Source: G963676205 sp964342525
Lineage (GTDB): Bacteria > Campylobacterota > Campylobacteria > Campylobacterales > Arcobacteraceae
DNA length: 16,207 bases
Assembly: GCA_964342525.1 (NCBI GenBank)
Contig: CAYFGQ010000074.1
Location: 1 to 16,207 of the forward strand
Direction of reading: 5' to 3'
In this document: positions 7,141 through 14,909 of the stretch, piece by piece
How the letters are laid out: each line of letters starts with the position of its first letter
Position numbering within the stretch: the stretch's first letter is position 1
Translations under genes and position numbers: made by a program
Notes under the pieces: model-generated
Databases searched by the model: none
Seen by the model: only the letters and a program-made list of their open reading frames with translations
Told to the model about the DNA's origin: nothing

Positions 7141-7262
7141 TCTAAATTTTTAAAAAACTTGGTAAATATTGCAATTTGTAATATTGTTATAATTTATAAT
7201 CTATTAATTCTATAAAAGAGACAAATATTTAACTAATATCTATCCCTTATATTAGATCTTTT

Positions 7263-9824
7263 TTATAAATTATCAACATTATATGCTGATATATCAATAA
7301 TTTGTAAGCCTATAGATATATTAACAATGTAGGCCTTACTTCCATCTGCAGATAAGGTAATTCCTGTAGTATCATTTCTAGTACTAAAACTACCTAATAA
7401 AACTGCTGAAGTATTACTCTTTATGTCAATAACCTGAAAACCTGGAAAAGAATCTGTTATATATACTTTTGTTCCATCATTTGATAAGGAGACATCATTA
7501 ACCTTTCCTTTTGTCTCAAATGTACCTAAAAGAGTTGGAGAAGTGCTATTATTGATATCTATAATTTTTAAACCTGAATCTCTATCTGCAATATAAAGCA
7601 CTTTTTCATCACTTGACAAAACAACATCATGAGCTGTACCACTAGTATTATATGTACCGAGTAAAATAGGATTGGAGCTATTACTTATATCTATTATTTG
7701 AAGACCAGCACTACCATCAGCAACATAAGCTTTAGTGCCATCATTTGATAAAGTGACTCTATAAGCTTCTCCACTAGTATCATAAGAAGAAATTAAAGTA
7801 GGAGATGAACTATTTGTTATATCGATAATTTTTAAACCTGCATATACATCTGCAATATATGCTGTTGTACCATCTTTTGATATAGTAAGACCATAAGCAT
7901 CACCACTTGTATTATAACTAGCAATTAATGAAGGAGAAGAACTATTTGTTATATCTATTATTTCTAAACCTGCCCCTCTTGCAGCTACATAGGCTTTTGT
8001 TCCATCACTTGATAATGTGATATCATAAGCATGATCACTATTTACATAATTTCCAAGTAATTTTGGACTAGTTTTATCATTTATATCTATCACTTGTAAA
8101 CCTGAACTACCATCTGCTATATAAGCTTTATTTTCATCTGATGAGAGAGTAACTGCTATACCTTGACCACTAGTATCATAAGAGCCTAACTGAAATAAAG
8201 AAAAAGTAGAGCTTATATGAATATTTTTTAAACCAGAATCTCCACCGGCTATATAAGCTTTACTTTCATCAGAAGAAAGAGCAATTCCTAAAGCATCACC
8301 ATTTGTACTATAGTTTGCTAATAAAGAGGGAGATGAACTATTATTTACATCTACAATATGCAAACCTGAAACTCTATCAATAAGATAAATTCTATTCCCA
8401 TCACTTGAAAGAGTCAAATCATATGCAAAGGTACTTCTATTATAAGTACTTGATAATGTTGGACTTGAACTATTATTAACATCTATAATATGCATACCTG
8501 AATTACCATCTGCTATATAAGCCTTAGTTTCATCACTTGATAAAACAATACTTATTGCATCACTACTTGTATCATATGCACCAATTAAAAGTGGAGTAGA
8601 ACTATTATTAATATCTATAATCTTTAAACCAGCAAGACCGTCTGCAACATAAGCTTTTGTTCCATCACTTGATAGTACTAGACTAAGAGCCTCTCCACTT
8701 GTATCATATGTACCAAGTAAGACAGGGGATGCATTATCACTTATATCTATAATCTGTAAACCAGAAGTTTTATCTGCAATATAAGCTTTTGTGCCATCAT
8801 TAGATAAAACAACATCTAAAGCCTCACCACTAGTATTATATGTACCAAGTAAAGTAGGAGCAGAACTATTACTAATATCTATGATTTTTAAACCACTAAG
8901 ACCATCTGCCACATAAGCTTTTGTACCATCACTTGAAAGAATAGTACTATAAGCATTACCACTAGTATCATATGTACCAAGTAGAGTTGGAACAAAATTA
9001 TTGCTAATATCTATAATTTTTAGTCCAGAAGAACCATCAGCAAGATAGGCCTTTGTTCCATCACTTGAAAGTACAAGATTATAAGCATCACCATTGGTAT
9101 CATAAGAACCAAAAGAATTACTTAAACTAGAAACTGCTGCTTTTCCATTGTGAATATTACTAATAATAGAATCTTTATTACTCTCATAAAAAGCAGATAA
9201 ATTTGATACATTCTTAACAGGATCAAACAAAATACCATCCAATTCATCTATATTTCCATCATTGTTTATATCTGTATCAATCACTTCTTTTGTTGCAGAT
9301 TTTAATTTTGTATCAAAAGTATTTTTATCAAAACTATTTTGTATAACTGTTGATACTTTTTTATAAATAATCTCACTGGCATAATTAACTTTAACATTAG
9401 TTCCTAAACTAATTACATTTTCACCTTTTACAATAAGTCTAATTGTCCCATTATTCTTTGTAAAATTTGCATCTTTTACACCATCATCATTACTATCCCA
9501 ATCTTCACCATTTTTTATTTGATAAATGTAATAAGTATCAGAATCTACATCTTCTTTATGTGTTGGAAAATTTCCTATATCATCAAGAGCAGCACCATCA
9601 CTTGTGGTTTCAGTATAAAGTAGATTTGTACTTCCATCATCTTTTATTTGAAATATTTTTACTTCAGCATTTGCTAAATTTCCAAGCTGTGCTTTACCCA
9701 TTGTTTTCGTAGTTATGTCAGAATCTCCAGCAGAATTTGTACTTGTTGATGAATTTTCACTAGAACTAGAACCTCCACACCCAATAAATATCAATGAAAT
9801 AAAAAGTAATAAAACCTTCTCCAT
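7263..9824 (-). CDS. Lipoprotein with fourteen LVIVD-type beta-propeller repeats
   Basis: I place the start at the ATG at 9824 (853 residues), because AAAGGGG lies about 7 bases upstream and the product then opens directly with a lipoprotein signal (MEKVLLLFISLIFIGC, acylated Cys16). An in-frame ATG 30 bases earlier lacks a binding site. A Ser/Thr/Asn-rich linker leads to an N-terminal domain (about 40-230) with two calcium-loop-like Asp/Asn clusters, including DINNDGNIDELD near 184-195. From about 238 to the end run fourteen consecutive 44-residue repeats of the pattern YDTSGxAxxxxLSSDGTKAYxADxxxGLxIIDIxNxSxPxLLG, the LVIVD/WD40-like propeller signature. Fourteen blades could form two seven-bladed propellers. 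The protein is expected on the outer membrane, probably as a binding surface; its ligand is unknown. It is divergent from a sensor kinase pair. Confidence 0.9.
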   Translation of the reverse strand: MEKVLLLFISLIFIGCGGSSSSENSSTSTNSAGDSDITTKTMGKAQLGNLANAEVKIFQIKDDGSTNLLYTETTSDGAALDDIGNFPTHKEDVDSDTYYIYQIKNGEDWDSNDDGVKDANFTKNNGTIRLIVKGENVISLGTNVKVNYASEIIYKKVSTVIQNSFDKNTFDTKLKSATKEVIDTDINNDGNIDELDGILFDPVKNVSNLSAFYESNKDSIISNIHNGKAAVSSLSNSFGSYDTNGDAYNLVLSSDGTKAYLADGSSGLKIIDISNNFVPTLLGTYDTSGNAYSTILSSDGTKAYVADGLSGLKIIDISNSSAPTLLGTYNTSGEALDVVLSNDGTKAYIADKTSGLQIIDISDNASPVLLGTYDTSGEALSLVLSSDGTKAYVADGLAGLKIIDINNSSTPLLIGAYDTSSDAISIVLSSDETKAYIADGNSGMHIIDVNNSSSPTLSSTYNRSTFAYDLTLSSDGNRIYLIDRVSGLHIVDVNNSSSPSLLANYSTNGDALGIALSSDESKAYIAGGDSGLKNIHISSTFSLFQLGSYDTSGQGIAVTLSSDENKAYIADGSSGLQVIDINDKTSPKLLGNYVNSDHAYDITLSSDGTKAYVAARGAGLEIIDITNSSSPSLIASYNTSGDAYGLTISKDGTTAYIADVYAGLKIIDITNSSSPTLISSYDTSGEAYRVTLSNDGTKAYVADGSAGLQIIDISNSSNPILLGTYNTSGTAHDVVLSSDEKVLYIADRDSGLKIIDINNSTSPTLLGTFETKGKVNDVSLSNDGTKVYITDSFPGFQVIDIKSNTSAVLLGSFSTRNDTTGITLSADGSKAYIVNISIGLQIIDISAYNVDNL
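7266..9113 (-). repeat. Tandem array of fourteen 132-bp coding repeats
   Basis: The propeller blades are visible in the DNA as 132-bp units (44 codons). For example, CCATCACTTGAAAG recurs at 8926 and 9058, exactly 132 bases apart, and similar CCATCA-TTGATA versions occur in most units. Neighbouring units in the 8600-9110 part are the most alike, while the terminal units (7270-7500) and the 8200 unit have diverged. This gradient fits growth by duplication. The units are in frame, so recombination between them would change blade number without breaking the gene. Confidence 0.85.
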
Positions 9825-9862
9825 ACTTTTTCCCCTTTGCATTTTTCTTTTCAAAAATAAAT

Positions 9863-9868
9863 ATTATA
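9863..9868 (-). promoter_or_regulatory. -10 element of the repeat lipoprotein gene
   Basis: On the minus strand TATAAT lies about 38 bases upstream of the lipoprotein ATG and predicts a start near 9856 with a leader of about 30 bases carrying AAAGGGG. There is no recognisable -35; that position is occupied by the 11-bp tandem repeat at 9877-9898, which suits an activator-dependent promoter. Confidence 0.45.
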
Positions 9869-9876
9869 TCAATTTA

Positions 9877-9898
9877 GTGTCTTTTTTGTGTCTTTTTT
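9877..9898 (+). repeat. Perfect 11-bp tandem repeat, possible response-regulator operator
   Basis: GTGTCTTTTTT occurs twice head to tail. The next 11 bases (ATGTTTTTAAA, 9899-9909) keep the TGT of the motif in register. Seven specific bases plus four A/T bases at an 11-bp period is the layout of OmpR/PhoB-family half-sites. It lies in the divergent region between the lipoprotein and the first kinase, across the -35 region of the lipoprotein promoter. The regulator is not in this window. Confidence 0.45.
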
Positions 9899-10026
9899 AT
9901 GTTTTTAAAACATTTTCATTATCTTTTGTAATATAACAAATTTATTTAAAATTTCTAAAATAATTATTATAGTTTTTATTAACTTTTAGATATTATTATT
10001 TTAATAACTTCTTTATCGGGAATCTA

Positions 10027-12693
10027 ATGTTTAAAAGTCTTAAGTTGTATCAAAGAGTATTGTTATTCTTTGTATTAATTGTATTTTTTATTTCATTATT
10101 TTTAATCTTTATTTTAAATCAAATCAAAAATGATCTAATTGATAATCAAAAAAAAGAGCTTATAAAAACAACGAATCTTGTAAAAAGTATGACAAATACA
10201 GTGATAACTGTATCTATTCAAAACTATCTTAGGGGTATATCTGAAACCCATTTAAATACCATATCCTTTTTTTATAATCAATATAAAAAAGGAAAGATAT
10301 CAAAAACTAAAGCATTAAAAAATATGGAAGAGATTCTTTTAAGTCATAAAGTTGGTAAAACAGGATACATTCATGTTTTAGATATCTCAAAAGATAAAGA
10401 TAACATCACCCTTGCAATACACCCTGAATTAAAAGGGCAAAATATATCCCATCATAACTTTACCCAAGAACAAGCGAAAATAAAAAAAGGATATATGGAA
10501 TATGAATGGGAGATTGCAGAAGATAAATTTAAAACAAAATCTACATTTATAACATATTTTAAACCATATGAGTGGCTGATAAATGTTGCACCATATAAGG
10601 ATGAATTTGATCAACTTATTGATTTTAAACCATTTTTAGATGAACTGACAAAAGTTCAAACATCCACAAAGGGGAGTTATATCACTGTATTTGATACTAA
10701 AGGTGATGTGATTTTCCATCCAGAGCTTACGGGTAAAAATGCCCTATATATAAAAGATATGAAAACAGGTGAGTATTTTTTAAAAAACTTAGTAGAAAAA
10801 TTAGAAAAGGACAATATTGATATCTCAGGCTGGATAAACTACACCTATAGTCAAAATGGTCTAGAAAAAGGCAATGAAAGTGATAAAATGCTTTATTACA
10901 ATTATATCCCCCAACATAAATGGATAGTTGCTACAGTAGTAAATAAAGAGCATATCTTATCCCCATATAATAAACTGAAAAATAAACTTATCATAATCAC
11001 TATATTTTTATCCATCTCTATACTAATGGTTTTAATTTATTTCTCTAAATATATATTAAATAGACTAAATAATCTTACATCTGCAGCAAATCATTTATCA
11101 AATAATAAATATGATATCTCTTTTCACAAAGCTGCAAATGATGAGATAGGTGATCTAGAACAAGCCTTTGAAGATGCAGCCAAAAAAATAACTACCCTTA
11201 TAGATGAACAAAAAAAGTTAAATATAGGTCTAGAAGAGGAAGTGGAAAAAAGAACAAAACAATTATCAAACTTTATAGATTCCACTACAGATTTCCTATG
11301 GGAAATTGATGCGCATGGAGTTTATTCATATGTATCTCAAGGCTCCATAGATATCCTTGGATATAGACCAGAGGAGATGATAGGTAAGTGTCCATTTTCT
11401 TTTATGGAAGAAAAACAAGCAAAAGCCTGTAAAAAACTATTTAAAGAAGCTGTAAAAGATAGAGCTACACTAAAAGATATTGTAAATTGGAATATTTCAA
11501 AAGATGGCAAAAGAGTATGTCTTGTAACAAATGGTGTTCCTATCTTTGATAAAAAAGGAAACTATATAGGGTACAGGGGTGCAGATAAAGATATCACAAG
11601 TGAGAAAAATAATGAATATGAACTTATAGAGTTTAAAAACGCCCTATTTAGTAACTCTAAAGCTGTTATGCTTCTTATAGATCCAAAAGATGGCTCTATT
11701 GTGGATTGTAATAACTCTGCATTAGATTATTATAAATATAGTCATAAAGAACTTACAAGTATGTATATCCATGAGATAAATCAACTTACAAAAGATGAAA
11801 TAGAAGAAGAACTAAGAAATGCAGATAAGGAAAAAAGAAGTCATTTTTATTTTAAACATATTCTAAAAAATGGAGATATAAAAGATGTGGAAGTACACTC
11901 AGGTCCAATCTGGTTAAAAGGTAAACACTTACTTTATTCTATCATCCACGATATCACAGAACAAAAACAACAAGAGAAAATCATAAATGAACAAGCAAAA
12001 CTAGTATCAATGGGTGAAATGATAGCAAATATTGCCCATCAATGGAGGCAACCTTTATCAGTGATCTCTACTGGTGCTACTGGAATAAAGATGCAAAAAG
12101 AGTTTGGTATCTTAAAAGATGAAGATTTAATGAAAGTCTGTGATAAAATAAATGACAATGCCCAATACCTTTCAAAAACAATTGATGACTTTAAGAACTT
12201 TATAAAAGGGGATAGACAAAAAATAGAGTTTAATCTAAAAGAAGATATTGATAGTTTTATAAATCTTGTGGAAGGAAGTATCAAAAGACATGAAATAAAT
12301 CTTATAAAAGATATTCCAGAAGATATAAGTTTATATGGATACCCAAATGAACTAACCCAATGTTTTATAAATATCTTTAACAATGCAAAGGATGTATTAA
12401 CAGAAGTTGATGGGGAAAGATATATTTTTATAACAGCTACAAAAAACAAAAATGAAATTATAATCACCTTTAAAGATAATGGTGGAGGTATACCACAAGA
12501 TGTATTACCCCATGTTTTTGAGCCATATTTTACCACAAAACATCAAAGCCAAGGTACAGGACTTGGACTTTGTATGACTTATAACCTTATAGTTGATGGT
12601 ATGAAAGGCTTTATAAAAGCAGAGAATGAAAATTACACATATCAAAATGCAAATTATACGGGAGCAAAATTCACAATACGATTAACAATATAA
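10027..12693 (+). CDS. Membrane sensor histidine kinase: double Cache, HAMP, two PAS, kinase core
   Basis: This 888-residue kinase has a membrane helix at 10-31, a periplasmic Cache-type sensor (about 50-310), a second helix (321-342) and a HAMP linker (343-395). Two PAS domains follow (about 410-525, ending in a GYRGADKDIT PAC signature, and 535-645, ending in HDITEQ), then the kinase. The phospho-acceptor is His671 in HQWRQPL. The ATPase has the N-box INIFNNAKD (781-789), G1 DNGGG (817-821), FEPYFTTK (831-838) and G2 GTGLGL (843-848), all intact. The Cache region contains two related halves, each with the motif HPELxGxN. No receiver domain is attached and no response regulator is adjacent. 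GGGA lies about 8 bases before the ATG. A paralogous kinase follows after 72 bases. Cache sensors usually bind small molecules such as carboxylates or amino acids; the ligand here is unknown. Confidence 0.95.
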   Translation: MFKSLKLYQRVLLFFVLIVFFISLFLIFILNQIKNDLIDNQKKELIKTTNLVKSMTNTVITVSIQNYLRGISETHLNTISFFYNQYKKGKISKTKALKNMEEILLSHKVGKTGYIHVLDISKDKDNITLAIHPELKGQNISHHNFTQEQAKIKKGYMEYEWEIAEDKFKTKSTFITYFKPYEWLINVAPYKDEFDQLIDFKPFLDELTKVQTSTKGSYITVFDTKGDVIFHPELTGKNALYIKDMKTGEYFLKNLVEKLEKDNIDISGWINYTYSQNGLEKGNESDKMLYYNYIPQHKWIVATVVNKEHILSPYNKLKNKLIIITIFLSISILMVLIYFSKYILNRLNNLTSAANHLSNNKYDISFHKAANDEIGDLEQAFEDAAKKITTLIDEQKKLNIGLEEEVEKRTKQLSNFIDSTTDFLWEIDAHGVYSYVSQGSIDILGYRPEEMIGKCPFSFMEEKQAKACKKLFKEAVKDRATLKDIVNWNISKDGKRVCLVTNGVPIFDKKGNYIGYRGADKDITSEKNNEYELIEFKNALFSNSKAVMLLIDPKDGSIVDCNNSALDYYKYSHKELTSMYIHEINQLTKDEIEEELRNADKEKRSHFYFKHILKNGDIKDVEVHSGPIWLKGKHLLYSIIHDITEQKQQEKIINEQAKLVSMGEMIANIAHQWRQPLSVISTGATGIKMQKEFGILKDEDLMKVCDKINDNAQYLSKTIDDFKNFIKGDRQKIEFNLKEDIDSFINLVEGSIKRHEINLIKDIPEDISLYGYPNELTQCFINIFNNAKDVLTEVDGERYIFITATKNKNEIIITFKDNGGGIPQDVLPHVFEPYFTTKHQSQGTGLGLCMTYNLIVDGMKGFIKAENENYTYQNANYTGAKFTIRLTI

Positions 12694-12715
12694 AAAAAAG
12701 ATTTATTTTTTTATA
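12689..12715 (+). terminator. A/T-only hairpin between the two kinase genes
   Basis: TATAAAAAAA pairs with TTTTTTTATA (10 bp, A-T pairs only), the loop is 7 bases and the hairpin overlaps the stop of the first kinase. It is weak, so it may reduce rather than stop readthrough into the second kinase. A chance origin in such A/T-rich DNA cannot be excluded. Confidence 0.3.
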
Positions 12716-12765
12716 ATAATTAAATCAAAATTAGTTAAAATATATCTAATTTAGGGGTTGAAAAA

Positions 12766-14634
12766 ATGAATAATAAAAAGTCAATTTATACTACACTTGC
12801 TATAATTATAGTATCTACAGTATTAGTGATACAATCCATAACACTCATATATAACTATAAACAAACCCAAAATACCCTAAAAGATAATATCATATACAAT
12901 TCAAATGCAAGTTTAGTCCAGCTAAAAAACACTATCACCCAATATATAGAAACATACTCTATCAATGAATATGAAAGAGCTCTAAAAAATGAGATGGAAC
13001 ATCAAGATATATTGGCAATTGTTGTTGAGAATAATAATATGTCAAAAATGTTAGGAGTAGCATCATATGTTACAGGGAAAATTAGAGATGATAATTGGAA
13101 TACAGTAGATTACTATCTAAATCTCAAAAACCAACAAGAAAAGCTAGATAATGCTTTTTATGTTAAAACAGCCTCTTTAACCAATGAAAGTGGCTCTAAA
13201 GTTGGAAATATCACGATCTATAGTAGTGATAGATTTATGAAAAAAGAATTAAATAAAATTGTATCAAGTAGTATTTATTCTTCTTTATTTTTATCAATTA
13301 TTTTAATCCTTATACTATTTTTTGCAATATACTTTTTTACTCTAAAACCTATCAATAATATTATAGATTTTATATCAAAAAATACAAAAGATGGTATCCC
13401 AAATGAGGAATTAAGTGCAAGTGGATCAAAAGAACTTGTGGTCTTATCATCTTCAATCAATACAATGATTCAAACCATAAAAAAATCTCAAAATGAGCTA
13501 AAAGATCTAAATGAGAATCTAAATGACAAAGTAAAAGAGAAAACCCAAGAGCAAAATCTTTTATTATCCCTTTTTGATATTGGGGATTCTGTTTTATTTA
13601 AATGGAACAATGATGAAAACTGGAGTGTAGATTATGTATCTAAAAGTATCAAAAAACTTCTTGGCTATGAAGCAGAAGAGTTTTTAGAAGGTAAAATCGC
13701 TTATGCTTCATGTGTATTTCAAAATGATCTAGAAACTGTATTAAAAGAAGTAAAAGAAAATTCTAAAAAAGGTGTATCATACTTCCAACATAAACCATAT
13801 AGACTAATCGATAAAGAGGGAAATATAAAGTGGGTATTAGACTATACAGTTATAATAAAAGATGAAAAGGGTAACATCACCCATTATATTGGTTATCTTT
13901 TAGATATTAGTGAACAAAAAGAGAAAGATAAACTACTATTTGAGCAATCAAAAATGGCATCTATGGGTGAGATGATAGGAAATATAGCCCACCAATGGAG
14001 ACAACCTTTAAGTGCTATCTCTTCTACTGCTTCAGGCATGAAAGTCTCAAACTATTTAAATCTACTTTCAAATGAAGAGATTGAAGAGCAACTTGATACT
14101 ATAGTAAGAAAAACTGAATACCTATCAGATACCATCAATACCTTTAGAAACTTTATAAAATATGATAAAGAAACTAAAAATATCATTCTAGAAAAACTAA
14201 TACAAGAATCTATACATATTATTGCAGCTAGCCTAAATGATTATTATATAAAACTTATTGAACAAATTGATTATGATAAAAAGACATCTATGATGATGGT
14301 ACCATCAGAACTCCCTCAGGTTTTGATCAATATCATAAATAATGCAAAAGATGCCCTTATAAATAAAGATATACAAGATAAATGGATAAAGCTAAAGCTA
14401 GAAAAACAAAGTGATAAAGTGATAATCACCATAGAAGATAATGCAAAAGGGATACCAGAAGATATTATAGATCATATCTTTGAGCCATACTTTACTACAA
14501 AGCACCAAAGCCAAGGAACAGGTTTAGGGCTACATATGAGTCAAAAAATAGTTGTGGATAGTCTAAAGGGTAAAATATATGTGAACAACACACAAAATGG
14601 AGCTAAATTTACTATAGAATTACCTATATCCTAA
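12766..14634 (+). CDS. Membrane sensor histidine kinase with single PAS domain
   Basis: This 622-residue kinase has membrane helices at about 9-29 and 171-192, flanking a periplasmic sensor of about 140 residues with no family I can name. A HAMP-like linker with coiled coil (193-260), one PAS/PAC domain (about 265-383, ending in IGYLLDISEQ) and the kinase core follow. The acceptor is His409 in HQWRQPL. The N-box is INIINNAKDA (521-530), G1 reads DNAKG (558-562, a departure from DNGGG), and FEPYFTTK and GTGLGL are intact. The core is clearly paralogous to the preceding kinase: both contain FEPYFTTKHQSQGTGLGL. AGGGG about 9 bases before the ATG is a strong binding site. The 72-base gap allows co-transcription. 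The stop overlaps the stop of the convergent DUF1905 gene. The partner response regulator is not in view. Confidence 0.94.
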   Translation: MNNKKSIYTTLAIIIVSTVLVIQSITLIYNYKQTQNTLKDNIIYNSNASLVQLKNTITQYIETYSINEYERALKNEMEHQDILAIVVENNNMSKMLGVASYVTGKIRDDNWNTVDYYLNLKNQQEKLDNAFYVKTASLTNESGSKVGNITIYSSDRFMKKELNKIVSSSIYSSLFLSIILILILFFAIYFFTLKPINNIIDFISKNTKDGIPNEELSASGSKELVVLSSSINTMIQTIKKSQNELKDLNENLNDKVKEKTQEQNLLLSLFDIGDSVLFKWNNDENWSVDYVSKSIKKLLGYEAEEFLEGKIAYASCVFQNDLETVLKEVKENSKKGVSYFQHKPYRLIDKEGNIKWVLDYTVIIKDEKGNITHYIGYLLDISEQKEKDKLLFEQSKMASMGEMIGNIAHQWRQPLSAISSTASGMKVSNYLNLLSNEEIEEQLDTIVRKTEYLSDTINTFRNFIKYDKETKNIILEKLIQESIHIIAASLNDYYIKLIEQIDYDKKTSMMMVPSELPQVLINIINNAKDALINKDIQDKWIKLKLEKQSDKVIITIEDNAKGIPEDIIDHIFEPYFTTKHQSQGTGLGLHMSQKIVVDSLKGKIYVNNTQNGAKFTIELPIS

Positions 14635-14900
14635 AACCTATCATAATCAAAGCTAAAGCTTATTTCAACTTCATCACCTTCATCATAGGGCTTTCTTATC
14701 TTTTTAGGTATAGCTATCATTGATCTACCAGTTTTTTCAGTCCATATGGAAGTACTCCAAGTTTTACCATAAAAAGTAGCAATAATAGGTGTCCTACCAA
14801 AGGCATGAATAGCTTCTATTTTTATATCGGTGGGTAATGGAGCAAAAACCCAAGTTTGGGCTTTTAGGAGTGTAGTTTTAAAGGTGTAGCTTTTTTTCAC
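14631..14900 (-). CDS. DUF1905 family protein
   Basis: This 89-residue protein matches the DUF1905 pattern from end to end: an opening strand with WVFAPLP, then FGRTPIIATFYGKTWSTSIWTEKTG, then IPKKIRKPYDEGDEVEISF. The family is a small beta-barrel of unknown function. It begins with GTG and only a weak AAGA is seen before it. The start lies 9 bases after the mltB stop, so it is probably the second gene of an mltB operon. Its TAG stop overlaps the TAA stop of the convergent kinase gene within the four bases CTAA. There is no signal peptide, so it should be cytoplasmic. A role in the envelope cannot be inferred from co-transcription alone. Confidence 0.85.
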   Translation of the reverse strand: MKKSYTFKTTLLKAQTWVFAPLPTDIKIEAIHAFGRTPIIATFYGKTWSTSIWTEKTGRSMIAIPKKIRKPYDEGDEVEISFSFDYDRF

Positions 14901-14909
14901 TTTAAAATC

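Noticed and set aside
7233..7255. Hairpin CTAATAT/ATATTAG after the lipoprotein gene as a terminator
   Set aside because: It has only a few base pairs, nearly all A-T, and lacks a following U tract, so it is not separable from chance in this A/T-rich gap.
7266..9113. Regular repeats resembling a CRISPR array or satellite
   Set aside because: The 132-bp period equals 44 codons, the frame is unbroken and the translated units match a propeller blade; there are no short identical repeats with unique spacers.
9467..9936. Two plus-strand open frames (81 and 73 codons) opposite the lipoprotein N-terminus
   Set aside because: They are His/Leu- and Phe-rich shadows of the Asn/Asp-rich lipoprotein on the other strand and have no start signals.
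12039..12536. 165-codon open frame on the minus strand inside the first kinase gene
   Set aside because: It is fully antisense to the conserved kinase core, has no ribosome binding site of note and encodes low-complexity Ser/Ile/Phe-rich sequence typical of the reverse of A-rich coding DNA.
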